Below are positions 13,065 through 25,559 of a stretch of DNA of 64,000 bases, in pieces. The DNA lies in assembly GCA_023105745.1 (NCBI GenBank), contig JALGQZ010000009.1, positions 10,142,937 to 10,206,936 on the forward strand, in the 5' to 3' direction. The notes below the pieces were generated by a model that did no database searches, had not been told where the DNA came from, and saw nothing but the letters and a program-made list of their open reading frames with translations. Position 1 is the stretch's first letter. Every line of letters starts with the position of its first letter. This DNA comes from Austropuccinia psidii. Lineage: Eukaryota > Basidiomycota > Pucciniomycetes > Pucciniales > Sphaerophragmiaceae. Both the position numbers and the translations under genes were made by a program.

Positions 13065-14458
13065 TGTAAGCCTGTGACTCAAACCCAGAGCACAAACTCA
13101 TGACAGCCAAAATACAATAAACCACTGGAAGAGTAAAGTACCACCAAAGAATCATAAATGGTATTAGAAGAAAGAGGAAAGCCACCTCTTTCCAAATATA
13201 CGGCTCCCATAACCATAAGAAAAAGAATAACAAAGTTATTCCTGCTCAAAGAAAGAACTGAGGATGCACCTTGAATTTCATCTCTCATCTTAAAAGCAAG
13301 AGAAAGAGACAGAACCCCAGAAAAAGGGTTTTGAAATTAAATATTTCAATCAGGGATATCCAATGGTACTAGCCAAATCAAGTTACCATATATGCTACAG
13401 AAGGTATGGCCAAAATTAAGCCAAATAAGGGTGAATAAAATATTCACTTCTCATCTAACTTCTACAATTTCAGTGTGAGATGCCCAAAGTGGGAGAATTT
13501 TGTAAATAGAACAATAAATTCTATCTTATTGTATAATCCATTTCCTCATAATGCATCCAGAACAAAATTCATGGAGCAAGCAAACTACATACAGGATTTA
13601 AGAAAAATTCACATTTGAATAATGGAGATTAAAACTGTCATAACTTTGCCATATTTAGCGTTATCCATAGCAAATGAGGTATAATTCCTCAGACAACATC
13701 CAGGGCTACAAAATGAACCAACTTTGATATCATTATATTGAAAAAAAGACAGAGGCATAGCAGGTTTAAGGTTAATATCCCAGAGTTTGGCCAATTCACC
13801 TTTACTGTGGGATACTTTCCCATGTCCTTGAATATGAGGTTTCAATTCTAAAAACAAGCTTTTTTATCCATAAATAACTCAAAGCTTGCTCATAATGGGT
13901 CCCCATACAGGATCTGTAAAGCATTCTATGTGTCATACATGTCAGAAGAAGGTTGTGTGGTCCCCAAACGAAATTTTTCACCCTGTATTGGTGAAAACTG
14001 ACCAGATGTGGTTTCAAATCCACATCTGAGCCCAATAAAGGCTGTACAGGAATTTTAAGAACTACACTCCAGTTATTGGAAGTGAAAATTCTTTGCTTTT
14101 CCTACATGAACAGGACCAAATTCTCTTTTCACCTAATTTTAGGATAAAAAAGGGCCCTTTCTCTGCCAAAAAGAGAGTCCCAATCCTGCTCTTGGACATA
14201 GTAAAACTGTCCAAAACAGCTATAACCTTGGAAAAAACCAGGCTATACTTTATTCTTAGTATTATACTGCTTATTACAGTTATTCATTTGATAATAAGTG
14301 CACCCAGGGCTTTCAGCACTTCTCAGCACCACTATCTCTTCATATTAAAGCCTCAGTTACTATTATCAAAACCTTTTCCACTATAGTGTATTGTGTTACA
14401 GTCAAAATTAAATCTGTAAATACTATTCTCATATTTTTATTATAGACTCAGCCTGAAA
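13065..14458 (+). mobile_element. Solo LTR, alpha family copy 2
   Basis: It starts TGTAAGCCTGTGACTC and ends TAGACTCAGCCTGAAA, decayed forms of the TGTCAG and CTGACA termini. It is 1,394 bp and is the reverse complement of the copies at 31.7 kb and 43.8 kb along its length. The shared block around 13,975-14,040 holds TTTTCACC/GGTGAAAA and CAGATGTGG/CCACATCTG stems. Flanking pentamers (TGTAG and ATTTG) do not match, so the target duplication is lost or the borders are off by a few bases. Confidence 0.8.
13975..14028 (+). repeat. Double hairpin in alpha LTR copy 2
   Basis: Stem one: TTTTCACC (13,975-13,982) with GGTGAAAA (13,990-13,997), 7-base loop. Stem two: CAGATGTGG (14,003-14,011) with CCACATCTG (14,020-14,028). 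The same two stems, in reverse complement, occur in copy 5 at 44,223-44,276. Confidence 0.8.
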
Positions 14459-14540
14459 ATTTGAGGGTCTGGCCATGCTTTTTGAACTATTTTTGGGACT
14501 TTTGGCCCAAAAGTGACTCTTTTTATCTGTTTTTTATCTT

Positions 14541-14542
14541 AC

Positions 14543-14580
<38 letters not shown>

Positions 14581-14582
14581 TA
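14541..14582. repeat. (TTA)n microsatellite
   Basis: About 13 uninterrupted copies of the triplet TTA/ATT, just right of alpha LTR copy 2. Probably polymorphic in length. Confidence 0.9.
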
Positions 14583-15099
14583 GCATGAAAATATCTTGAA
14601 TAGAAAATAATAATATATTAAATATCATAGTAGGATCTTTGAGGTGTTATGAAATCCTATACCAGTGTGTGTTTTATTTTTATGCATTTTCTGACATGCT
14701 ATATAAAATTCAAATACCAGAGTATTATTAAGGAATATTATTTTTATATAAAAACAAAAATTAACTTATTGTTTCCTTTGGAACTTGAGAAATATTATGA
14801 ACTGTAAATAAATGCTTCAGAAGGCATAGTTGAAAAAAATTATAGGTTTCAATTGTTCATAATAAACCATTATATTCAGTCGTTTCTGTTAATTGCAGAA
14901 TAACACTGTGAGATATTTGAGTGTAAGCTTTAACCAAACATTTGTCAATCAGTATTATTGAAGTCAAAATTGGTACTTCCAACCTACAGTCACTGTACAG
15001 AGGTGTTATACAGCCATATATTACACTTGAGGCTATTCTTTGATGTCAAAAAGAATTGTTAAGAGTAAAAACTTTCATGAAGCCCTCATATTTTGTCTT

Positions 15100-16140
15100 G
15101 TAGTGGAAGAAAACTTCATACCACAAGAAGAACAGTCACAGGAAAGCTTACCAGGGACACCATCCAACACAGAAGACATTTAGAAGTGCAAAGGAAAGAG
15201 GAAAAGTGAAAGTCTAATTACAAGAAAGAAGTCAACACCCATTGCCACTCAGAGATCCAGAAAGCCACATAGTTCCCCCTCCATACAAGGTTAACCAGGT
15301 TTGATAACCTGTAAAGGGAATATAACAATTATTCACCCAGTTGTAACTTCTAAAGGGAAATTTCCCAAAGCTTCAGAAAACAAATTTGAACAAGGCACAG
15401 TCAAAGGTAAATACCCCAAGAAAAAGAAGTTTTTGACTTATTGCAGACACTAATATCATGTCTCCTGTACATCTCAGAGACCTTGGAGTCCCAAGGAATC
15501 AGCCAGAGGAAAGAAAAGGACTGTTAACATCCAGAAGATCATGGCTTAGACAGAAAGGTTGATGGCAAGAAAAACAGGGTAGCCATTCCCACACTCCCAG
15601 TTACCTGCCAATTGGACAGACACCTCAAACCAGAAAACTGGACAGAAATGGATCAAGTACTTCGGCTCCACCAACCTGTTAAAGATGTGCTCCAATGGAG
15701 ATGAAAAAAAAGAGATTTAACCTGCTTTCCAAATAGGAAGAACTTGGAGAAAAATGCCAGAAGATATGTCTCAGAGAGATATCTTTCAAAGACCTTATGG
15801 AAATCACTAAAGGTTGGAATCCCAACAAGCAGTTCAAATTCTTAGAAGAGAGGGCAGCCAAGATAAAGGAGAATCAAGCCACAGTCCAGCCTATAGAGGA
15901 GCAATGGAGCCAGAAAGAGCATATTATTACTCCTTAAGCCTCACAAGGAGTAGACCAACAACTCTCCAGTGGCTTCAAACCAGTCAGACTCTGGAAAATT
16001 AGTGGACAAGAGTCACCATTCTTCCTGCTTCCAGGGAGTTTCCAGGAGAAGACAGGGACCAAAGGGCAATAACAGGAATTATTCCACCAGAGGAAAAGAG
16101 AATCATACCAAATGATCCAGAAGTTGTTGGACTTATTCAA
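15100..16140 (+). pseudogene. Fossil retrotransposon Gag-like gene
   Basis: This kilobase is GC-richer than its surroundings and reads as a degenerate protein across frames: PQEEQSQESLPGTPSNTED, then STPIATQRSRKPHSSPSIQG, then LITCKGNITIIHPVVTSKGK and FPKASENKFEQGTVKG. After several stops and frame changes come SPVASNQSDSG, KSHHSS and VSRRRQG. The Lys/Ser/Pro-rich character and these blocks recall Gag-like proteins abundant in rust retrotransposons (recollection). At least five in-frame stops plus frameshifts rule out a product. It stops at the GC-rich stem and GGTCCAACC motif at 16,154, which may be the element's 3' non-coding region. Confidence 0.6.
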
Positions 16141-16153
16141 CATGAAAAACAAT

Positions 16154-16206
16154 GCTACCCCTGCCGGTGGGGGGTAGCAGGTCCAACCAAGGTCCAACCT
16201 GCTTCC
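16154..16206 (+). repeat. GCTACCCC stem-loop followed by tandem GGTCCAACC motif
   Basis: GCTACCCC (16,154-16,161) pairs with GGGGTAGC (16,171-16,178) across a 9-base loop. It is followed directly by two AGGTCCAACC copies and a third weaker one. Related arrangements occur at 26,636-26,675 (+) and about 31,360-31,424 (-), so this is part of a repeated element. Confidence 0.75.
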
Positions 16207-19097
16207 AACCTGGGTCCTAACCTTGAAATATTTTTGCAGATACTTTCAGACATAGATTTGGAAATTCAGAACTTTACTCAATTGAAATGGAAGATTTTTG
16301 AATACCAATGATTCCTATTTGTATCTTTCAACATAGCTCATGGATTGCATCTTAAATAAGTATTTTTCACCACAAAAGTCACAAACAAGGTAACAAAAAT
16401 CTTTTCTTCAATACCATCAATGAGTTTAAAGCAATGGCAATTATTTAATAATGTTAAGCATACTTGACCCAATTTTTTATATGAAATCCTTTGTCAAATT
16501 CTTATATCTATTAACTCACATAAAGTCTAAAACAAAAATTATGAAAATTACTTTTCAAATTAAATGTATGCTTTCTGCCTGATTTATTTCATAAAGCCTC
16601 TTTTTTCTCTTACTAAGAATAATCAATATTCCTCCTAGAACATATTTTCAGAAGGTTTGATATATTTTAAACCACAAAGGATTTTTCAATAATGCTTTTT
16701 TTATATCCCATATCTACTTGCAAGAATGAGAAGACATATCATTTACAATTCAAATTACTCATCAGATATCTTTATACAGATGTTCAGTTCTCTGTTAAGA
16801 ACCATTTTTAAAAATTTTATTACTCAAGTGAAATTATAACTTGAATTAAATTATTAAATTTCAAAATACCAATTGTAACTTTTTGAAAAAAGAATACCAA
16901 AGATATAAATACAGACTTCAGACTCAATATTTTCATTTGTTGTTATCATAGCTCAATGTTTGTTTGAATATCTTTCAAATTTTATGTTTTCATGAATTTC
17001 ATCATTGAAAGGTAATTAATTTGGTTTAGTTGAGAAAGATTGGATTCAGTAATTAAAATTTCAGCCTCATATATAAATGAGCCAATGATTTTGAATTTTT
17101 TTAATTTGTTCTTTATTATGGTCAGTTACACACAGAGATTTACTTCAAACGTTAATGTTATATCTTGTGATTGCAAGCCTGGCTTCATATATTTATACCT
17201 CCATAAAATTAGTGGCTTTGGTCTTTATTGAGAAATTATGAGCTTATATTCTTTGATCCCAATACTTTTGCAATTTTTGAGGTTTATAATTGAGTTTTTG
17301 ATTGAACTTGACAAGTCAGGGTTAATAAGGCTTTTAACTATAAAAATATGAATGAATTAATTTGATTTTGTAGTTTTTCTGAGTCTTTAAAATGAACAGA
17401 CCTTATTGAAGCACAATGCAAATATTTAATCACATGTGTAAAAGACTTATTCCATTCATATTTTAATACTGACCTTTAATTTCATAAATCTAACACTTGT
17501 GATGATAAAACTAATTCTTTTTTGAATTTTCATGAGAAATGTTTGATTGATAATTTTCCTGGTAAATATAAAAAAGATATAATCTATTTCAGTTGGAGTT
17601 GTTTTTATTTAAAAATATCAGCTTTTCTATACTCCACTGAATGTATAACAAATACTCTGTACTTTTTTGGGATAATATTTTCTTTATTTTTATAAGCTTA
17701 CCCTGACTGGTGTACATCCGACCTGATGATATTTTTTGGAAATCTGATTTTGAAAGAGAGTTAACTATCTTTTAAATTAATTTATTATTTAAGATTTGCA
17801 TCTGAACAATAATAAATAGTATTCTTTGGAAATTTCATTTATTTTTTTAAAAACTGAGAAATTTATGATTCATTTTTAAGGTCATATTTACTAGAAGGGA
17901 ATAATTCTTAACTTGAAGATGAGATGGTGGCCTTTAACCTTACTTTTTGAGTTGATTTGATGAAAGTCAGGAAACTAATTGTATCTGTAGAGTTTCTGTT
18001 TCTAAATGAATTAGTTTAAGTTTTATGCCAGTATTTTCAATATAAAAAGCTATAGTTAATATGAGGAAAGAACCAATTAAAAACATTTCTTTTATAAGAT
18101 TTATCCTTTCTATGATAATCCCTAATTTTTCAATATAGATTATTCTTACCTTTCCTTCTGATTTATGTTTGATTTAAAATGTTATTACCGTGATCAATGA
18201 GAAATAAGCCCAAAAATATTGAAACTACTTTCAATTAATCCTATTAATAGATGAGATTGATCAAATGGTTTAAATGAAACAACTCAATTCTTCTGGAAAG
18301 AGGATTCTACTTAATGAAAATTTTAATCACTCTGAATTATAATTCTCAGTCAATTTGGTATGAAGGTTTTACATTCTTTGTCTAAATTTAATCTTCTTCT
18401 TGGCTCCACAAGCTGAGAAATATTACTAATTTGTATTTAATTTGGGGGATAATGTATCAATTATCACCTCAAATGATTGGTACCAATGATATAATTTTCC
18501 TAACATAAAGGTTGATTCATTTCTATTGAAAATAATTACTTCAAGTGAGAATGATAATATATGGTTGTTGTGATAATAATTGGCTTACAAAAACAAGACT
18601 GCAGCTCCAGGTATTGTTTTAATTTCATATTTTTGATTGAAAAGTGGAAAAAGAAAATCTCACACTGTGAGACTTGAGGTATATTTTACATACCCAAATA
18701 GGACACAATTATCTTTAAAATAAATTCTGAACTATGCATAACCCATAAGTCATGCATATATTCAAAATTCATCATTTTTGATTTCAGAAAAGATGAATAA
18801 CTTTTTATTGAGTAAGTAAATCCATGTATTTAAGGCCAGATTTTGATTCTACACAAAATTTGACCTATGGTAGCTCCATAGAGTGAATAAGGTCAAATTA
18901 ACTCTATGAGGTGGTAATATGGAAAATACTTCAATGCCACATCATCAATACCACATAAAAGATCTGTGAATTTTTTTGTTTTTCTCAATTTCACACCAAA
19001 ATAATGGGAATTTGAGAAATTCCATGTTATATATACACTAAGAATAGTGTTATGCATGTTTTTGGCACTTAATATTATAGTATTCTTACATACACTT
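16207..19097. other. AT-rich stretch, no assigned feature
   Basis: The first 100 bases (TTTGCAGATACTTTCAG onward) still match the repeat at 31.3 kb. Beyond that I see no gene, repeat relative or RNA gene. Short minus-strand translations around 17.1-17.7 kb look weakly protein-like but carry many stops. Confidence 0.45.
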
Positions 19098-20627
19098 TAT
19101 ATTATTGGTGATTACAAAAATAATCTAATTTTTATGATTTCAACTCTTTAATTTTAATATTTATAAAGAATAAAATACTTAAGAAATACTTTAATAATAA
19201 GATTTTATATATAATAAAACTTTACCTGTTTAAATGTCTAATATAATTGGATTGGATTGAATTGATGGACAAAAACAGTGATTAATAGACTCTTTTTATG
19301 TTTTCAGAGCATCTCTCATGATTCATAAATGATATAGAGGGAATTCTCATGTCAAAACTGAAAAACCATGCTTAAAAATAAGGTTCTTAATGTAAGGGAA
19401 CTTATTTTTAATTCCAATTTAAAGTTAGCAGTGTCATTTGTAACTAAAAGTAACTTTAATCCTCTTTTGGGTTGATTATTGCAAGTTTAATTATGAAGTA
19501 AGTTTATTTATAGTAAATTTAATCACCTAAACAACCTAAAAATAATGTTTTAAGCAGAAATCTCTTGACCTAAATTTTTAATTAATTTTTAACAAAATCT
19601 TAATTTTCTTTAAACATAATTAAAAAGGTTAATTTCAAGGATAATTACCAATTAAAGCTGCTTGAAAATGATGCTTAAAGCTCAATGTGCACAGCAATAA
19701 CATTCAATTTTAAGCTGTATGAATTTTCAAGCAAATCCATTAAGAATCAGATTTTGAATGAAGTTTTGAAGTTATTGCTAATTTTCATCCTAAAATAGTA
19801 ATACACACCCAACATTGTCTTTTGATAAGGTTTTGATACTTATAAATTTAATGTTTTAAGCTTATTAAAACTTTGGCAGTTCTTAAAGCCTTTATTAAAA
19901 GCTTTTATATTGGTATTTACCCTTTGAAAGCCTGTAATTCCTGTCCAAATAGGGATAAAAACAGTTTAAACTTCAATGTCTAATCAAATTCTAATCTTCA
20001 AGTTTAAATAAGGTTTAAAATCCTCCAATTCAGGTGGATAACCCTAATATACTCTTTGCACATCCCAAAAGTTGGGTACCCTGGTGCTATTTGGTTTTTC
20101 CCCTTTGTCACACCTTTCTGTGTGATTTTTGCACTTTCATTCATGTAAAGCCATACTATGGCCTTAAAAAACTTTAAATTGAGCTCACGTAGGATTTACT
20201 CTCTGTATGTCTACTCCTTAGCCAATTCAGTCAATCAACACCCCACCTCAATTTTAACTAAAACTTTGGTAAGTTTGCATAAACGTTATGCAACTTCAAA
20301 TTTAAGATTATTTAAGCTTAAATTTGGCAATTTGAAAAAATCTCAGAAAAGTTGCAATTGTACTGTGATATTCTCAAATCTTCTAATGATGTAATAAATA
20401 GCCATTTTTGGGTATAACACCCTATAGGGGGACCCTAGGTTATTTTTGGTGTAGACTCCAAAAATGAAATAATAACTATAAATTTGTTTATCCAAAATAG
20501 ATGTATGCTTATTTTTGTTATCTTTTGCTTTGAATTCAATTGATAAGTCAGTTGGATACTAAATCAATTGTATAGAAAAGTTATTTGTGGCCTTATGGGT
20601 ATTTCATAAAGATCTCACAGGCTCACA
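19098..20627 (-). mobile_element. Truncated LTR, beta family copy 1
   Basis: Collinear with about 56,340-57,850, from TATTATTGGTGATTAC through ACAAAAACAGTGAT to the end CTCACAGGCTCACA. It lacks the roughly 620 bases that would complete the LTR on its left. Strand follows the element at 55.7-64 kb, whose genes are on the minus strand. It directly abuts the fossil protease gene on its right. Confidence 0.8.
20158..20394 (+). other. Conserved open stretch inside beta LTR copy 1
   Basis: An open frame of 79 codons on the strand opposite to the retroelement genes (MALKNFKLSSRRIYSLYVYS, then LANSVNQHPTSILTKTLVSL). The same frame is open in the other three beta LTRs (57,331-57,591; 63,739-63,993; complement of 35,751-35,993). 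It may be chance in a recently amplified sequence; no known domain. Confidence 0.4.
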
Positions 20628-21053
20628 AAGAGGCTCTGGGTCTTTTCAGATATGTCCTTTCATCTGTACTATTGTTTTCATTGGCCACTTTGTTTTACCT
20701 GGTGGTATGTCTTTGCATTAAATCAGGCTTACCTTTTGTGCCATTTTTTATTTTTTGCCTTTTGAGTTTGTCTTAAAAACATATTTTCTCTTTCTGGACT
20801 CTCCAATTGTCATTTACATCCTTTTGTAATTTTATATGCTTTTAGAATACATCTTTTGAGTTTCTGTACCCAGTACAAACCATTTATTCCCAACTCTTTA
20901 TGTACCATGAGCTCAATATTTAATATTGTGTTTAATTCAAGTCTTGTATAATTATCTGTTTCTGAACTTTTCCAAGTCATCTCATCCTACCAAGGAACCT
21001 CTGAAACTTCTTTACTTTTGAAAGTAATCTTTCATACCAATCAGGATTATTTT

Positions 21054-22550
21054 TGTCAGCCTGTGACTCAAAACAGAGCACCAGCATGACATCCAACATA
21101 CCATAAGTAATGGTATGAGGAGTATTGGACAAATATAGCCAATACAAGTAAATTATAAAGAGGAAACCTCCTCAAATATAATAAGAAAGGACAAAGATAT
21201 GCCCTATCAAAGATAAGACCAAATAAGCAAAAACTCTTATTCTAGCCTCTAATCTAACTTATACATATTTCATGAAACCCCAACCAGAATGGTTTTTTTC
21301 TTGAAGCTCTAACATAGAGCTATCCAATGGTATCATCTATTCATCCGTAGCACTCCTAAATCAGGAGATACCATGATACCACATTTTTTCACCAACAACC
21401 CCTCAAAGGTGTAGGAGGGCTTGTACAAAACTGTACAAAAGTACAGCCAAATTGAAGGTCTGAGTGAGAGCTTTAATTTGAGATACCTTAGACCCCTCTA
21501 TCTTCCAAATTGACAGAGGGATCTTGGTTTAAAAGTTTACATCTCAAAATACAGGATTTCTGAAACTAACCATATAAAGAAACCCCTGTATCTTTGGAAT
21601 ATATTCATACAGCTGTAAAGTGTTGTATATCAAACTGTAGATCTAATCAAGCCCTACAATACTGTATCATTGGAATACAGATATCCTCTAAATTGGAGAA
21701 GATATCTGGCTTGGAAGGTTTTGAAGCCTCATACTGATGTACAAAAATACATCCAAAAACTTAAAGTCCTTATAGCTTTTGCTATCTTAGAGAAGGGTAA
21801 GCACGAAGCATATCAAATTGAAGAGCTCATTAAGCCCTTCAATTCTGTGCTCTTGGATTCTTGATATCTCAAAAACTGACTAAGATATCTTGGTTGGAAG
21901 TATTTTGACCAATACTGGTCTGTACCAAACCTGTACCAACCAGTACTGGCTTGATACTTAAAATAATGGTTGTTTAAAGCTTAAACCCGCCCAGAATGAC
22001 TAATATTAGTCATCCAGACACTCTGGACACGTCACAATGGTGCTGACATGGCCTGTGAAGAGTTTTTTCACCCTGTATTGATCCAGAATGATCATTTGTG
22101 GTCCAAAAACCACAATTCTGACTATGCTGATGTCAGAATTGATGGTACAGAACCACAACCCAGCCTCCAGAGTGAAAATTTTCACTCTGTAGACGTGTGA
22201 AGAGCCTACCAGTCTTTCACAGTCCTCAGAGGAGATAGAAGCAGGTCTTTCCTCACTGGAAAAGACTCATCTTATCATGAATTAACATCCTTACGTAGTA
22301 AAACTGTCTTATACCAGTAGTACTCTTAGGATTATATTGATATAATTAAAATAATTAATTATTGTAGTGATTTTCACAGTCAATTGATATTAAATCATCG
22401 CAACCCAGGTTCTCAATAGATTCATCACCACTGTTATCATATTACAGTAGAACCTGTTTACTATTATAAAAAATTATTTCTTGTGTGTCACAGTCATAGT
22501 TCTAGCTTGTCTTTACTATTTTTAAGCTACTACATAGACTCACCCTGACA
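21054..22550 (+). mobile_element. Solo LTR, alpha family copy 3, with intact termini and target duplication
   Basis: The best bounded alpha copy, 1,497 bp. It begins TGTCAGCCTGTGACTC and ends CACCCTGACA, so TG...CA ends inside a 6-bp terminal inverted repeat. The pentamer ATTTT occurs directly left (21,049-21,053) and right (22,551-22,555), the 5-bp duplication expected of LTR-retrotransposon integration. There is no internal coding region, so it is a solo LTR left by LTR-LTR recombination. It sits inside the fossil protease gene. Confidence 0.9.
22096..22189 (+). repeat. Hairpin pair in alpha LTR copy 3, one a perfect 22-bp palindrome
   Basis: TTGTGGT/ACCACAA at 22,096-22,115, flanked by outer arms CAGAAT (22,084-22,089) and ATTCTG (22,115-22,120). 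A perfect palindrome spans 22,168-22,189, each half being CAGAGTGAAAA or its complement. Confidence 0.85.
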
Positions 22551-24700
22551 ATTTTTGTACAAGTACTTCTTGTCTAGCACTGGAAAATTTGCTCCAGTGT
22601 CAATAATAAAGGAGTTTTTCTTATTCTCAATGTAAGCATCCAATTTTTTATGGTGTAACATTACTGAATCCTATTCCTTATTTTGGTATTTCCAAGAAAG
22701 AGTTGGGAATCTATGGTTCTCTTACTTCAACCCTAATGACATTTTTGTAAATATGCTGGCTACTAAGGGTTGAGTTAATGCCTTATTGTGAGTCTTGCTC
22801 ATTATTTCACCATGTATTGGCCTATGGGGTCTGATTCACTTCTTCATTAATCTCTCATCCCATTACCCATGCTATCACATTCAGGACCTTTCACTTTTTT
22901 CTATTCTGGACATTCCTCTATTTCAAATATCTTCTTTCCTTTTTCAAATTTATTTTCATAGGTATCAAGTGAGTTTCAGTTGTCCTAGACATTGCTCCTT
23001 GGCTCTTCTACACTATTGGAATATTATTTTTTCAAGAGATGATATTTCTCTTTCTCTTTCATAATAATTTTTGTAAAGTTTATCTCTCCCAATTTATGTT
23101 CTCTTATTTTAATATTTCAAAATATCTGTTATATTATCAGGGGTACATTCCTTAGAATATCTGAATCTTAATCCATGTTTCAGGTCGCCCAAGAATTTTA
23201 TGAAACTTGTATGATTTCTCATGTCTGTTGCAATTTTAGGATCCATAGCCTTAAGAATTTGTGACTGCCTCAAGCACTATTAAAATGGATCTTTGTCAAA
23301 TTTATATGTGTAATGTTAAAAAGAAATTGCCTTTTGCCAAGTCAAAGTTCCATTTATGTGTCTTTTAGCTATGAGGCTTCTCCACAAATCCCAGTTTTCT
23401 GTGAAATGGATTTTTTTCATTTCATTATAAAAAATATTTCCATTTATTTTCAGAGATTTCTTCAGCCTTTCAGAAATCCAATAAGCCGAATTATTGACCC
23501 ATAAATAAGCATACTATCAATATAGTAAATCAGTTCCATATTGTCATATTCTCCAATTTCTGAAAAAAATAGGCCAGTTTGTAACGTCTGGGACCTATTT
23601 CAGAGCTTCTTTTTCTGAATGGCTCATATCTTCACCATCTTGGCTTATAGATTTACATCTGAATCTGGGGTATTTTTACCAATAATTTGTTTTGATTGGT
23701 CTTCTTTGAGCTCTTGGTCAAGCTTATTGGGCTCCCATGGTTCAATTTCAATTTTTATATCAATCACTTGTGTCCTCTTAGTTTTTCTCAAATTCTTTAC
23801 TTGTCCCCCTCTTAAAAGTACATATTTTCAGCATCATCTTTGTGTTTTAAGACCTCCTCTTTAGAGTTTTCCTGTTCAATGAACTTCTTCTATTGATATA
23901 TTCTTTGGTCTTCTATATCTTTCCATATACTGTCCCAATTGGAATCTATGTTTCCCAGAGTTGGGATTCTAAGGTTATTTTCCTTGAAATGCTGCACATC
24001 TCATATGTAAAAACTTTAATGCAGTTCATTTTCCATTTTATATGATGCTTAATGTTCTTGCAGAATCTTGGTGAAAAACATTGGAGAAAGCCATACTGTT
24101 AGTTTTCCAGCTAAGGGGTTTTATCAATTCTTGGAGAAATCTGTTATTCAATGATGGATCCAGTAATATTTCTTTCTGTGGCTACAGATTCTTTCTGAGG
24201 AGGAATTTTTCTTGAAATACTTGTCTCAAAATCTGGATTTGTGTATTGGGATTTTTTTCTTCTGAGTTGATTAAAGAGTTTTTTATTTTGTATCCCTTGT
24301 GTCTTTTTGGAAGCCTCCTGGGATAGATAAATGTTGTGTGCTTTGAATCAACTGATGATTCATCTGTGGACTCCAATATCTACCCGTGTGTCTGTTGAAA
24401 TAAGTGCTTTGACTCAAACTCCCCTTTTGGGTAGACTGAACAGTAGTTGGTATCTCATATTGATTTTGTGGGATTCCATAAAATTGTGTTGTAGTATTCT
24501 ATTTATCCAGCCGATTTTTAAGATAATAACGGGCATTTTTCCATCAATGATGCCTTTTCCTGTAGAAACCCTCCTTCCGGTGTCTCTTGTCCTTTCTATA
24601 GGTTGATTTCTTGGTACTCTGATATCTCTTATCTGAGGTGGTGTCATAGCTAAAAATGAAGATTTTAAGAACATATTTCATCTCTCTATTTTCTTAGAAA

Positions 24701-25559
24701 ATTCCTTCTTAAAAGTTTAAAAGTTATTTCAGCTGTTTTTGGCTGTTTCGGAACTAAGATTAAATTGAAGAGAAGCTGCTCTGTATTCATTATTTAGTGT
24801 TAAGGAGACTTTATTCCACTCAAAATTCATAATTCAGTTTCAAAAAAAAAATTATCACAAATAATTACTTTGTTCTTTAGGATAATATATTAAATCTTTA
24901 CTTTTCCTTTTTTTTGAGTGTGATGAATTCTAATCAAGTAAAAATAAATCTACTTGAAAATGTGATATATCAAGATGAATTCAACTTAATATTTTTGATT
25001 TAAAGGATATAAAACTTAAATGAAAAATAAAAAATTCAAGCTTTATTTCACTTCAAATTTTCAATATTTTCCTTTAAATTAGAAAATTTAAAACTTAGCT
25101 TTGAATTGAAATTCAAAATTTATTTGCAGTTTCATAAAACCAAAAGTAAGACGTTGAACTTGTTAACTTTGCACTTTCAAAAATTAAGTTTTCAATTTAA
25201 CTGTAAGACTTTATGATTTTGATCAATTTGATAGAAATTTTAAAAATATATGAAAGAATTGTCAGATTCTATTTTCTCAGCCACAGACATTCTTGATTGA
25301 TTGAAACTATAGAAATCAAGGAAAACTAAATTTATTAATGATGAATTTATCTTAGAAAACTGAATAAAAAGATTATTTATATTTTTACTAGATAATAAAG
25401 AAAATAAATACAATTTTTATATTTAAATTAAAAAATTTAAATAAGCTTCTTGGTGTTTTCTGTCAAATTGTGAGAATTGAGTTTTTTCAAGTCTTATTTT
25501 CATTTTAGAAAAATCAAAATTGATTTTATTGTTCTTATAAAAAATTGAACTTGTGTATC
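24701..25559. other. AT-rich stretch, nothing recognised
   Basis: Right flank of the fossil gag. Very AT-rich, with no protein motif and no repeat relative in the window. Confidence 0.5.

Larger units (their letters stand above)
20640..24700 (-). pseudogene. Fossil Ty3/gypsy-like gag-protease, split by alpha LTR copy 3
   Basis: Read on the minus strand from about 24,700 downward: an N-terminal part (RDIRVPRNQP, TGRRVSTGKG); a capsid-like part near 23.1-23.65 kb (WISERLKKSLKINGNIFYN, ENWDLWRSLIAKRHINGTLT, AMDPKIATDMRNHTSFIKFL); then the aspartic protease core IIDTGANFPVL at about 22,570-22,610 with the D-T-G-A catalytic motif. The alpha LTR at 21,054-22,550 interrupts the gene just after LDKKYLYKN. 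The protein resumes to its left with PDWYERLLSKVKKF and then a protease-tail-like part near 20,850. Many stops and shifts make it dead. The family resembles rust Ty3/gypsy elements; identification by motif and recollection. Confidence 0.7.

Noticed and set aside
17040..17720. Weak minus-strand similarity to retroelement pol
   Set aside because: Too many stops and no motif strong enough to name a domain.
21054..22550. Interpretation of the alpha repeats as DNA transposons with TGTCAG terminal repeats
   Set aside because: The TG...CA ends, 5-bp target duplications, length near 1.5 kb and lack of longer terminal repeats fit solo LTRs better.
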